Positions 6,414 through 14,301 of a stretch of DNA of 15,205 nucleotides are shown here, piece by piece. Each line of letters opens with the position of its first letter. The stretch's first letter is position 1. The stretch spans positions 1 through 15,205 of the forward strand of contig JBFKAV010000086.1 of the NCBI GenBank assembly GCA_041621405.1. The letters are read 5' to 3'. The notes under the pieces were generated by a model. The model did not search any database, was not told where the DNA came from, and worked only from the letters and a program-made list of their open reading frames with translations. The translations under genes and the position numbers were made by a program. This DNA comes from JBFKAV01 sp041621405 (GTDB lineage: Bacteria; Pseudomonadota; Alphaproteobacteria; Rhodobacterales; Rhodobacteraceae).

Positions 6414-7946
6414 ATGAAGATGCAGCCTCTCCCCTCCGCGTCGGTGGCAGAGTCGGACCCGGTCCTGGCGCTCGACGGAATCACCAAGACGTTCCCGGGC
6501 GTGCGCGCCCTGTCCGAGGTGTCGCTGAAGCTCTATCCCGGCCAGGTCACCGCGCTCGTCGGGGAGAACGGTGCCGGCAAGTCGACCGTGGTGAAGATCC
6601 TCACAGGGATCTACCAGCCCGACGGCGGCGTGATCCGCGCGGACGGGGCCGAGATCCGCTTCCCCACCGCGCAGGATGCCGCCGCCGCGGGCATCACCGC
6701 GATCCATCAGGAAACCGTTCTCTTCGACGAGCTCTCGGTGGCCGAGAACATCTTTCTGGGCCACGCGCCGCGCACCCGTTTCGGCCTGATCGACCAGGCC
6801 GCGATGATGCGCCGGGCGCGGGAGATTCTCGACGGCATCGGCGCCAGGATCGACCCCTCCGTTCGGCTCCGCGACCTCGGCATCGCCAACAAGCACCTGG
6901 TCGCCATCGCCCGGGCGCTGTCGATCGACGCCCGCGTGGTGATCATGGACGAGCCAACCGCGGCACTGTCGCACAAGGAGATTCAGGAGCTCTACGACCT
7001 GGTCAAGCAGCTCAAGGCGCAGGGAAAGGCAATCCTGTTCATCTCTCACAAGTTCGACGAGATCTTCAGCATCGCCGACCGCTACACGGTGTTCCGCGAT
7101 GGTCAGTTCGTCGGCGAGGGGCCGATCAGCGAGGTCACCGAGGCCGAGCTGGTGAAGCTGATGGTCGGCAGGCCTGTCGACCAGATCCACCCCAAGCGCA
7201 AGCACAGGATCGGCGAGGAGGTGCTGCAGGTCGAAGGCTACGCGCACCCGACCGAGTTCGAAGACATCGGCTTCACGCTCCGCAAGGGCGAGATCCTCGG
7301 CTTCTACGGGCTCGTTGGCGCCGGGCGCTCGGAATTCATGCAGGCGCTCTTCGGCATCACCCGGCCCTCGAAGGGCGTCACGCGGATCGACGGCGAGATC
7401 GCCGTCATCCGCTCGCCGGCCGACGCGATTGCGAGCGGCATCGTCTACGTTCCCGAGGACCGCGGCAGGCAGGGCACGATCAGCGCCCTTCCGATCTTCC
7501 AGAACGTTACGATGCCGTCCCTGTCGAGAACCTCGCGCAGGGGCTTCCTCCAGCTCGCGGAAGAATTCGCTCTTGCCCGGGAATACACGAGCCGGCTGGA
7601 CCTTCGCGCGGCCTCGCTCGACACGCCGGTCGGCAACCTCTCGGGCGGCAACCAGCAGAAGGTGGTCATCGCAAAGTGGCTTGCCACGCAACCCAAGGTG
7701 ATCGTCCTCGACGAACCCACCAAGGGCATCGACATCGGCTCGAAGGCCGCGGTGCACGAATTCATGGCGGAACTGGCCGCCCAGGGCCTGGCCGTGATCA
7801 TGGTCAGCTCCGAGATCCCCGAGATTCTCGGCATGTCCGACCGGGTCATCGTCATGCGCGAGGGCCGGATCGCGGCGGAACTCACCGGCGACGCCCTCTC
7901 CCCCGAAACTCTCGTCCGCCATGCGGCGGGCATAGCCGAGGCTTGA
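6414..7946 (+). CDS. rhaT: Rhamnose ABC transporter ATP-binding protein (two nucleotide-binding domains)
   Basis: A 510-residue cytoplasmic energiser of the RbsA/MglA class, normal length. Domain 1: Walker A GENGAGKST at 50-58, Q-loop IHQE at 97-100, signature region LGIANKHLVAIARAL at 155-169 (degenerate compared with LSGGQ), Walker B VVIMDEPTAAL at 175-185 and the switch His in FISHK near 209-213. Domain 2: a degenerate Walker A GLVGAGRSE at 299-307, an intact signature LSGGNQQK at 409-416 and Walker B VIVLDEPTKGID at 429-440. A degenerate second Walker A is typical of these tandem sugar ATPases. The start is uncertain: ATG 6414 and ATG 6420 are in frame and only a weak GGA lies upstream, so translation is probably low or coupled. 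It precedes rhaP by 5 bp. The name follows R. leguminosarum; it is unrelated to the E. coli RhaT proton symporter. Confidence 0.93.
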   Translation: MKMQPLPSASVAESDPVLALDGITKTFPGVRALSEVSLKLYPGQVTALVGENGAGKSTVVKILTGIYQPDGGVIRADGAEIRFPTAQDAAAAGITAIHQETVLFDELSVAENIFLGHAPRTRFGLIDQAAMMRRAREILDGIGARIDPSVRLRDLGIANKHLVAIARALSIDARVVIMDEPTAALSHKEIQELYDLVKQLKAQGKAILFISHKFDEIFSIADRYTVFRDGQFVGEGPISEVTEAELVKLMVGRPVDQIHPKRKHRIGEEVLQVEGYAHPTEFEDIGFTLRKGEILGFYGLVGAGRSEFMQALFGITRPSKGVTRIDGEIAVIRSPADAIASGIVYVPEDRGRQGTISALPIFQNVTMPSLSRTSRRGFLQLAEEFALAREYTSRLDLRAASLDTPVGNLSGGNQQKVVIAKWLATQPKVIVLDEPTKGIDIGSKAAVHEFMAELAAQGLAVIMVSSEIPEILGMSDRVIVMREGRIAAELTGDALSPETLVRHAAGIAEA

Positions 7947-7951
7947 AGCCC

Positions 7952-8935
7952 ATGGTCAAGCGCTTCCTCTCGTCACGCGAGACGATCCTGCTCCTGGCCA
8001 TATTGGCTCTGGTCGCCGTGATCTCCACCCGCTTTCCCAGCTTCGCCCGGCCGGCGAACCTCGCCAACGTCTTCAACGACACGGCGCCGCTGATCCTCCT
8101 CGCCCTCGGCCAGATGGTCGTGATCGTCACCAAGTGCATCGATCTCTCGGTTGCCGCGAACCTGGCGCTGACCGGCATGGTCGTGGCGATGCTGAACACC
8201 GTGGCGCCTGGCGTTCCCGTGCCGGTGATCCTGGCGATCTCGCTGGGGCTCGGTGCGGTGATGGGGGCGACGAACGGAATTCTTGTCTGGAAGCTGCAGA
8301 TCCCGCCGATCGTCGTGACCCTCGGCACGATGACGATCTTCCGCGGCATCATCTTCCTGATCTCCGACGGTGAATGGGTAAACGCGCACGAGATGTCTGC
8401 GGCCTTCAAGAGCTTCCCTCGCCAGGTGGTGCTCGGCCTGCCGGTCCTGGGCTGGATCGCGGTCCTCACCGTCGCCCTGTTCTACGTCGTGACCACGCGA
8501 ACCCCGCTCGGCCGCGCCTTCTTCGCGGTCGGCGGCAACCCCCACGCCTCCGTCTACACCGGCATCAACGTCGGCCGCACGCAGTTCTGGGCCTTCGTGA
8601 TCTCGGGCACGCTTGCCGGGCTCACCGGCTACCTCTGGGTCGCGCGCTACGCCGTCGCCTATGTCGACATCGCGGGCGGCTTCGAGCTCGAGGTCGTCGC
8701 TGCCTGCGTGATCGGCGGCATCTCCATCGCCGGCGGCGTCGGTTCGGTCGGCGGCGCGCTCCTCGGCGCGCTCTTCCTCGGCGTCGTCAAGAACGCGCTG
8801 CCGGTCGTCAACATCTCGCCCTTCTGGCAGCTCGCGATCTCGGGAAGTGCCATCATCATCGCCATGGCCTTCAACGCGCGAGCGAGCCGCGTGAAGGGCC
8901 GGGTCATCCTCAAGCGCGCGGAGCATGCGGTATGA
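7952..8935 (+). CDS. rhaP: Rhamnose ABC transporter permease
   Basis: A 327-residue inner-membrane protein of the RbsC-like sugar permease family, with roughly eight to ten hydrophobic segments, the first at about residues 11-25. The conserved permease region near VVTLGTMTIFRGI and the family motif TPLGRAFFAVGGNPHAS followed by GINV are present; this cytoplasmic loop contacts the ATPase. The C-terminal part has the typical glycine-rich GGISIAGGVGSVGGALLGAL segment. The start at ATG 7952 follows the rhaT stop by 5 bases, and the stop overlaps the rhaQ start by ATGA. With RhaQ it forms the heterodimeric channel for L-rhamnose; which of the two contributes more to specificity cannot be seen. Confidence 0.92.
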   Translation: MVKRFLSSRETILLLAILALVAVISTRFPSFARPANLANVFNDTAPLILLALGQMVVIVTKCIDLSVAANLALTGMVVAMLNTVAPGVPVPVILAISLGLGAVMGATNGILVWKLQIPPIVVTLGTMTIFRGIIFLISDGEWVNAHEMSAAFKSFPRQVVLGLPVLGWIAVLTVALFYVVTTRTPLGRAFFAVGGNPHASVYTGINVGRTQFWAFVISGTLAGLTGYLWVARYAVAYVDIAGGFELEVVAACVIGGISIAGGVGSVGGALLGALFLGVVKNALPVVNISPFWQLAISGSAIIIAMAFNARASRVKGRVILKRAEHAV

Positions 8936-9918
8936 CGACGACCGAACGATTCATCCCCGACCGGCTGACGAGCCCACTCGAGCAGAGATTGAAGAGCTGG
9001 GAGACGCTGCTCTTGGCGGTCGCGGTCGCGATCTTCGTGGCGAACTCCTTCGCCTCGCCCTATTTCCTCAACGCCTGGAACCTCTCGGACGCCACCTTCA
9101 ACTTCACCGAGAAGGCGATGATCGCGCTCGCCATGGCGCTCCTCATCATCTCGGGCGAGATCGACCTCTCCGTCGCCTCGATCATCGCGCTCGCCTCGAC
9201 CGCGATGGGCGCCGCCGCGCAGATCGGCGCCGGACCGGCCGAACTGGTACTGATCGGGCTTGCCGTCGGGCTCCTCTGCGGCGCCTTCAACGCGGTCCTC
9301 GTCACGCTCATGGGCCTGCCCTCCATCGTCGTCACCATCGGCACGATGAGCCTCTTCCGCGGGATCAGCTACATCATCCTTGGCGACACCGCCTACGGCG
9401 GCTACCCGAGGGGCTTCTCCTTCTTCGGCCAGGGCTACGTCTTCTGGGTGATCAGCTTCGAGTTCGCGCTCTTCGCCGTCCTCGCCCTGATCTACGGCAT
9501 CCTGCTGCACGCCACCAGCTTCGGCCGCGCCGTCTACGCCATCGGCAACAACCCGACCGGGGCGCTCTTCTCGGGCATCCGCGTCGCCCGGGTGAAGTTC
9601 ATCCTGTTCCTGCTGACCGGACTGATGGCGGGCCTCGCCTCGGTCTGCCTCACCTCGCGGCTCGGCTCGACCCGGCCGTCGATCGCCTTTGGGATGGAGC
9701 TCGAGGTCGTCACAATGGTCGTCCTCGGCGGGGTCAGCATCCTCGGCGGCTCGGGCTCGATCCCCGGGGTGGTGATCGCCGCCTTCGTGATGGGGCTCGT
9801 CACCTTCGGCCTCGGCCTTCTCAACGTCCCCGGCATCGTCATGTCGATCTTCATCGGCCTCCTCCTGATCGGGGTCATCGCGCTGCCCCGGCTCTGGGCC
9901 ATGGCGCGGAGCGCATGA
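8932..9918 (+). CDS. rhaQ: Rhamnose ABC transporter permease
   Basis: A 328-residue second RbsC-like permease, paralogous to RhaP. After a polar N-terminus (MTTTERFIPDRL) it has multiple membrane segments starting near residue 25, the family region SGEIDLSVASIIALASTAMG, VVTIGTMSLFRGISYI, the ATPase-contact motif SFGRAVYAIGNNPTGALFSGIRV and the C-terminal GGVSILGGSGSIPGVVIAAF. It overlaps rhaP by four bases (ATGA), and its own stop shares bases with the rhaU start, so RhaP, RhaQ and RhaU synthesis is probably translationally coupled. No defects visible. Confidence 0.92.
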   Translation: MTTTERFIPDRLTSPLEQRLKSWETLLLAVAVAIFVANSFASPYFLNAWNLSDATFNFTEKAMIALAMALLIISGEIDLSVASIIALASTAMGAAAQIGAGPAELVLIGLAVGLLCGAFNAVLVTLMGLPSIVVTIGTMSLFRGISYIILGDTAYGGYPRGFSFFGQGYVFWVISFEFALFAVLALIYGILLHATSFGRAVYAIGNNPTGALFSGIRVARVKFILFLLTGLMAGLASVCLTSRLGSTRPSIAFGMELEVVTMVVLGGVSILGGSGSIPGVVIAAFVMGLVTFGLGLLNVPGIVMSIFIGLLLIGVIALPRLWAMARSA

Positions 9919-10232
9919 TGCAGAAATACGCCTTCAGAATGCGCCTCAACCCGGGGATGCGTGACGAGTACCGCAGGCGCCACGACGCGATCTGGCCCGA
10001 GCTCGTGACGCTCCTCAAGGAGGCCGGGATCTCCGATTACTCGATCCACCTCGACGAGGAGACGAACACGCTCTTCGGGGTGCTCTGGCGGACCGACGAT
10101 CACCGGATGGACGAATTGCCGAAGAGTCCGGTGATGCGGCGCTGGTGGGCGCACATGGCCGACATCATGGAGACGCAGCCCGACGACAAGCCCGCCGTCA
10201 CCGAGCTGACCACCGTCTTTCACATGCCATGA
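9918..10232 (+). CDS. rhaU: L-rhamnose mutarotase
   Basis: A 104-residue dimeric alpha/beta-barrel-type enzyme that interconverts the alpha and beta anomers of L-rhamnose, speeding entry into the pathway. The length equals that of E. coli RhaM (also called YiiL). The conserved RRHDAIWPEL block places the catalytic His at residue 22, as in RhaM, followed by W27. The C-terminal RRWWAHMADIM (about 74-84) and closing VFHMP also match the family. The start at ATG 9918 was chosen because it gives exactly the family length; an adjacent in-frame ATG at 9915 would add one Met and overlap rhaQ by ATGA. GGAG lies just upstream. Its end overlaps the rhaK start. The R. leguminosarum orthologue is an established rhamnose mutarotase. 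Confidence 0.94.
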   Translation: MQKYAFRMRLNPGMRDEYRRRHDAIWPELVTLLKEAGISDYSIHLDEETNTLFGVLWRTDDHRMDELPKSPVMRRWWAHMADIMETQPDDKPAVTELTTVFHMP

Positions 10233-11602
10233 CCGCGCCCCGCCACGTCGCCGTCATCGACATCGGCAAGAGCAACGCCAAGCTCGCGCTCGTCGATACC
10301 GCCGATCTCTCCGAGATCGGGGTGACCACTCGCCCGAACCGGGTGCTCTCAGGCCCGCCCTGGCCGCATTTCGACCTCGAGGGGCACTGGGAGTTCCTAC
10401 TTGACGCGCTCGCCCGCTTCCACCGCGACCACGGGATCGACGCGATCTCGGTCACCACCCATGGCGCCTCCGCCGTGCTGCTCGACGAGGGAGGTGGACT
10501 CGCCGCGCCGATGCTCGACTACGAGCATCCCGGCCCCGACAACCTCGCCGACGCCTACGACAGGGTCCGACCGCCTTTCGAGGAAACCGGCTCGCCGCGC
10601 CTCCGCCTCGGGCTGAATCTCGGCGCCCAGCTCCATTGGCAGTTCCAGACCGATCCGGGGCTGAAGGCGCGGACGGCGACGATTGTGACCTACCCGCAAT
10701 ACTGGGGTTTCCGCCTCACCGGCGTCGCGGCGACGGACGTGAGCTCGCTCGGCTGCCACACCGACCTCTGGAACCCGCACGAGGGTCGCTTCTCCTCGCT
10801 CGTCGACCGTCTCGGCATCGCGGAAAGGATCGCGCCCGCTCGGCCCTCCGCAGATGTCCTCGGTCCGGTGCTTGCGGTTGTCGCGGCGCGCACCGGTCTC
10901 GACCCGGACACGCCGGTCCATTGCGGGATCCACGATTCCAACGCCTCGCTGCTGCCGCACATCCTGAGCCGTCCGTCGCCGTTCTCGGTGGTCTCCACGG
11001 GCACCTGGGTGATCTGCATGTCGATCGGCGGCGCGCCCATCACGCTCGACCCGGCGAAGGACACGTTGATCAACGTCAGCGCACTCGGTCAGCCGGTGCC
11101 GTCCGCCCGCTTCATGGGCGGGCGGGAATTCGACCTGGCGACTGGCGGACGGACCACGGAGCCCACCGCAAAGGACCTCGAGGCAGTCCTGGAGGGCCGT
11201 GTCATGCTTCTGCCGGCCGTCGTGCCCGAATCCGGCCCGTTCGCCGGCCGCATCGGTCGGTGGATCCCGAGCGATCCCGCGCCTGGCTCCGGCCAGCGCG
11301 CCGCCGCAGTCGCCGTCTATCTCGCGCTCGTCACCGCTCGTTGCCTTACGCTCGTCGGCCATCGGGGCGACGTGGTGGTCGAGGGGCCGTTCGGCCGCAA
11401 TCCCGCCTTCCTCGACATGCTTGCCGCCGCGACCGGATGCCCCGTCGTCGCGAGCGGAAGCGCCACCGGCACCAGCCAGGGCGCGGCACTGCTTGCGGTG
11501 CCAGATACCCACTGCCTCGAGGCAGCGGTGGCCGTCTCCCTCGGTTCACCAGAGCCGGGGGCAAAGAAGTATGCCACGGAATGGCGAAAGCTAACGGAGT
11601 GA
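10229..11602 (+). CDS. rhaK: Rhamnulokinase-type FGGY sugar kinase
   Basis: A 457-residue cytoplasmic kinase that should phosphorylate L-rhamnulose with ATP. N-terminal domain: phosphate-binding strand VAVIDIGKSNAKLAL at 7-21, with D11 where FGGY kinases carry an ATP-site Asp, and TTHGASAVLLD near 76-86. C-terminal domain: HCGIHDSNAS at 231-240 with D236 as likely catalytic base, STGTWVICMSIG near 256-267, and a later nucleotide-site VVEGPFGRNPAF near 383-394. IGKSNAKL replaces the more usual GTSSxR-like turn, a feature of this alphaproteobacterial kinase branch. The ATG at 10229 overlaps the rhaU stop (ATGA). In R. leguminosarum the orthologue is also required for rhamnose transport by the ABC system, linking kinase and transporter. 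It is last in the operon; no convincing terminator follows. Confidence 0.9.
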   Translation: MTAPRHVAVIDIGKSNAKLALVDTADLSEIGVTTRPNRVLSGPPWPHFDLEGHWEFLLDALARFHRDHGIDAISVTTHGASAVLLDEGGGLAAPMLDYEHPGPDNLADAYDRVRPPFEETGSPRLRLGLNLGAQLHWQFQTDPGLKARTATIVTYPQYWGFRLTGVAATDVSSLGCHTDLWNPHEGRFSSLVDRLGIAERIAPARPSADVLGPVLAVVAARTGLDPDTPVHCGIHDSNASLLPHILSRPSPFSVVSTGTWVICMSIGGAPITLDPAKDTLINVSALGQPVPSARFMGGREFDLATGGRTTEPTAKDLEAVLEGRVMLLPAVVPESGPFAGRIGRWIPSDPAPGSGQRAAAVAVYLALVTARCLTLVGHRGDVVVEGPFGRNPAFLDMLAAATGCPVVASGSATGTSQGAALLAVPDTHCLEAAVAVSLGSPEPGAKKYATEWRKLTE

Positions 11603-12227
11603 CATTTTTCATCCTGCGCTCTCCTCCACAGCTTCTTCCATCTGGACTTCGTCGTCCCTCAGGGTTGAGGTAGCCTGCCGTTCCGCCGCAGGCACGAGAA
11701 CTCCCTTAGAGTGGGCTGCCACCGCGCCGCCCCACGTCTACGGCGCAGGACCCTTCTGCCAGTTCAGGATCAGACGCGGAGACCATGAGTCTCGCCTCCA
11801 CGTCCCGACCATGAATGGCAATCCAGCCTGCGCGTGAAATTGTGACGATCTGGCAAGGCACTGGGGACCGAACGGCTGTGCAGTAGTCTCACCGAGGAGC
11901 TGCTTAGCCGGCGGACAGCCCACCACTTGCAGGGCAATCCTGGTAGAAGGTTGGAAAGGCCGCTCGGTCGATCTCTGGCTTCGCAAGCACGACGGTCCTC
12001 GGCAGGACCGGCTCGAGAGCGAAACCCGACACTTTCGGGAGCAGCGCCCGCCTTGGAAGCGATCGAATCCGAAGTGAGGCAAAGGCCCGGACTGCGCAGG
12101 ACTCAGGGCCTTTCGCGAGCTTCCTTCGAGGCCGAGCCCCGGCGTCCACACTCCACCTGCCGCATCGCTTCGACCAACTGCTCTGGGGAAACCAGCTGCG
12201 GATACTTCCAGTCCGTCATGATGCCCG
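11603..12227. other. Region without recognisable gene
   Basis: Downstream of rhaK and convergent with the right-hand operon. Frames are open on the minus strand for up to about 200 codons, but their translations are Ser/Arg/Pro-rich and carry no motif I know. A minus-strand frame ending at 12103 contains a protein-like stretch, LTGIMTDWKYPQLVSPEQLV, just beyond the broken dehydrogenase remnant, which may be another gene fragment. No transposase, tRNA or clear terminator is visible. The composition suggests decayed sequence. Confidence 0.5.
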
Positions 12228-12395
12228 TCAGCCGCATGTAGTGAGACGCCCATCTGTGCCGTACTTCGCTGAAAGCTTCTGCGGCGTCTCGGGGTAAAGG
12301 TTCCAAACCGCGACGAGTTCGCTCTTCGGGCTTGAGAAAATCGCCGTGGCATGAACGCCCGCGATGCGGCCTGCGCCGAGAAGTCCGACTTTCAA
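12228..12395 (-). pseudogene. N-terminal remnant of a Gfo/Idh/MocA-family oxidoreductase
   Basis: A 55-codon frame starting with TTG at 12395 and reading KVGLLGAGRIAGVHATAIF, then SELVAVWNLYPETPQKLSAKYGTD, before running into unrelated residues (GRLTTCG) and a TGA at 12228-12230. This is an unmistakable Rossmann start, with the GxGxxA variant GAGRIA and the strand-2 and KYGT landmarks of inositol 2-dehydrogenase-like Gfo/Idh/MocA enzymes. These are normally about 330-380 residues, so some 280 residues are missing. The start lies 40 bases after the stop of the preceding oxidoreductase, with GAAGGACAAGG upstream, as if it had been the next gene of that operon before a deletion removed the rest. 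TTG as start is an inference. Confidence 0.75.
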
Positions 12396-12435
12396 CCTGT
12401 TCGGCTGCCTTGTCCTTCGGCCAAGGACCCTTGTG

Positions 12436-13467
12436 TCAGAGGGCGATCGAACGTCCCTCGTCCGCGCCCTGGCGGGCGGCGTCGAGGATGGCGAGCGTGC
12501 GGGCGCCCGTTTCGGCGGTCACCGGGGGTGGCGTACCGTCCCGGACGGCCTGCGCGAAGGTCGCATAGTAGTCGTGGTAGCGGCCCTGTTCGGAGGGAAC
12601 GCGCGCGGTGCCGGACGCGGTGTGAAGCGTGCCCCAGTTCGCCTCGGGCTCGTAACCCCAGGCGACCGGGTCGTCGGCCGGGCGCTTGCCCGCGAGGATT
12701 TCCTGCGCCTGGATGTCGGTGCCGTGGCTGACGAAGGCGCCCTTGTCGCCGTAGGCCCTGAGTTCCCGCAGGGTGTAGCAGTTGAGCTTCGAGGCCGACA
12801 CCTCGGACATGCGCCCGTTTTCTTGGCTCAGCGTGATGACGAAGCTCGCGTCGGTGCGGCCCTGCGGCAGGTCCACGTGGTCGAGATGCGCCCAGACCGA
12901 GGTGGCCGGGCCGTTCAGCCAGAGCATCTGGTCCACGACATGGCTGCCCGGATCGCGCAATAGACCGCCGGTCGGCCCCACCTCCAGCGTGGCGGGATCG
13001 TCGAAATCCATCCGGTTGTGAACCCGCCACAGCTTGCCCAGCCGGCCATCGGCGATGACCTTGGCCAGGGTCTGCAGGTCCGCATCGTAACGGCGGTTCT
13101 GGTAGACGCCGAGCGTCACGCCCTTCGCCTTCGCCGCGGTGCTCAGTTCCATCGCGCCCTTGTAGTTCGGCGCAAAGGGCTTGTCGGCGATCACGTGGAG
13201 CCCCGCCCCGATCGCCTCGAGCACCAGGTCCCGGCGGGTTTCCGGCGGCGTGGTGATCGTGACCGCCTCGCAGACGCCCGCCTTGATCATCGCGGTCAGG
13301 CTGGGGAAGATCGGTGTCTCCGGCCAGTTGGCCCGCGCCTTCGCCACCGTACGCTCAGCCCGCGCGACGATCCCGGCAAGCGTGCAGCCCTCCGCCGCCG
13401 CGATGAACGGCGTGTGGAAATGCTGTCCGCCGGTTCCGTATCAGACCACTCCGATCCTGAGCATCAT
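12436..13467 (-). pseudogene. Gfo/Idh/MocA-family dehydrogenase interrupted by an in-frame TGA
   Basis: An NAD(P)-dependent sugar or polyol dehydrogenase-like gene, 343 codons, the usual family length. The N-terminus reads MMLRIGVV-stop-YGTGGQHFHTPF: the stop (TGA, 13441-13443) replaces the first glycine of the GYGTGG dinucleotide motif, one base from GGA. After it the frame is intact: VTITTPPETRRDL, the EKP-like motif DKPFAP, GVYQNRRYDADL, the conserved GSHVVDQMLWL helix with the catalytic-region His, and a C-terminus ending DEGRSIAL. The start is ATG 13467 or 13464, overlapping the preceding stop as ATGATG. Internal restart at GTG 13347 would delete the cofactor site, so the protein is probably not functional unless the TGA is a sequencing error or is read through. 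The lack of any other lesion suggests a recent mutation. The substrate is unknown. Confidence 0.85.
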
Positions 13468-14288
13468 CGCTGCGCCTTCGCCATGAACGCCTCGAACTCG
13501 TCGTCCCTGATCGGGACCGTGTGCTCGGCCGCCGGGTAGCCGCCCGAGTCCACGTCGGCCTTGAAGTCGCGGAAGGCGGCGATGCGTTCGTCCTGCAGGC
13601 GCGCGAGTTCGGGGCCGAGCTGCCGGTAGACCTTGCCGTGCCGTGGCTTGTGGTTCTTGCCGTAGCCGCAGACGTCCTCGGTGAAGAGGTACTGGGCATC
13701 CGCGTACCTGCCCGCGCCCATCCCGAGCATCACGAGCGAGGAGTTCTCGGTCAGGTGTTTCGCCACCCGGTCCGGCACGACCTCGAGCTCGGCGCCGAAG
13801 ACCCCGATTTCTTCCAGCTTCTGCGTGTGCTTCCAGAGCGCCAGCGCCTCGTCCGCCGTCTTGCCCACCGCGCGCCAGCCGGTCCAGGAGATGTAGGACG
13901 GGATTAGGCCGATGTGGCCGACGACCGGAATGTGGTTGTCGCAGAGCACCTTCTGGATGTCGTAGGACGCGGCGCAGTAATAGGCGTCGCCGCCCATCGC
14001 CGCGTAGTGGAAGGCCGCGCGCAGGTAGTCCTCGGCGGTGGCGAGCGGGCGGCCGTTGAAGCTGCCCCAGCCGCCGTAAGGCAGCCCGACCTGAACGAAG
14101 CAGTCACCCGCCGCCGCGCGCATCTCGGCATCGAAGAAGTGGCCCTCGATCGACAGCATGTGGATGCCGGCAGCGGCGGCAGCGGCGGCCTCGTCCTGCG
14201 TGCTGACGTAGAGCATCGAGAGCTTCTCGCCGCGCCTTTTCATGGCGCGGATGTCCTCGACATGCGGGCGGTTGTGATACAGTCCCAT
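13464..14288 (-). CDS. PanB-like (ketopantoate hydroxymethyltransferase superfamily) protein, divergent active site
   Basis: A 274-residue TIM-barrel protein aligning by eye over its whole length with ketopantoate hydroxymethyltransferase: HIPVVGHIGLIPSY at 119-132 (PanB VPVCGHLGLTPQS), AELEVVPDRVAKHLTE near 166-181 (LECVPVELAKRITE), MLGMGAG near 187-193, and a C-terminal DFKADVDSGGYPAAEH near 241-256 (AEVESGVYPGEEH). The catalytic Glu of PanB (E181 in E. coli) is kept as E169, but the three metal ligands D45, D84 and E114 align with G49, G68 and A106. It is therefore unlikely to be a standard pantothenate enzyme. Start at ATG 14288, 13 bases after the upstream stop, with AAGGAAG as ribosome binding site; an in-frame ATG at 14321 lies inside the upstream gene. 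The catabolic neighbours suggest a C-C bond-forming or -cleaving role on another substrate; this is inference. Confidence 0.82.
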   Translation of the reverse strand: MGLYHNRPHVEDIRAMKRRGEKLSMLYVSTQDEAAAAAAAGIHMLSIEGHFFDAEMRAAAGDCFVQVGLPYGGWGSFNGRPLATAEDYLRAAFHYAAMGGDAYYCAASYDIQKVLCDNHIPVVGHIGLIPSYISWTGWRAVGKTADEALALWKHTQKLEEIGVFGAELEVVPDRVAKHLTENSSLVMLGMGAGRYADAQYLFTEDVCGYGKNHKPRHGKVYRQLGPELARLQDERIAAFRDFKADVDSGGYPAAEHTVPIRDDEFEAFMAKAQR

Positions 14289-14301
14289 CGGTCTTCCTTC
14301 C

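Noticed and set aside
6324..7922. 532-codon minus-strand frame opposite rhaT
   Set aside because: Shadow of the ATPase gene, with no recognisable domain of its own.
11673..11693. Hairpin GCCTGC/GCAGGC after rhaK as a terminator
   Set aside because: Only a 6-bp stem with a 9-base loop, no T-run, and 70 bases from the stop; expected by chance in such DNA.
11738..12352. 204-codon minus-strand frame in the rhaK-downstream gap
   Set aside because: Ser/Arg/Pro-rich, no ribosome binding site, no known motif, and it overlaps the dehydrogenase remnant in a different frame.
13441..13443. Selenocysteine or other programmed TGA recoding in the dehydrogenase
   Set aside because: The codon replaces a structural Gly of the nucleotide-binding loop, where selenocysteine has no role, and I could not make out a selenocysteine-insertion hairpin just downstream. 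A plain nonsense change is simpler.
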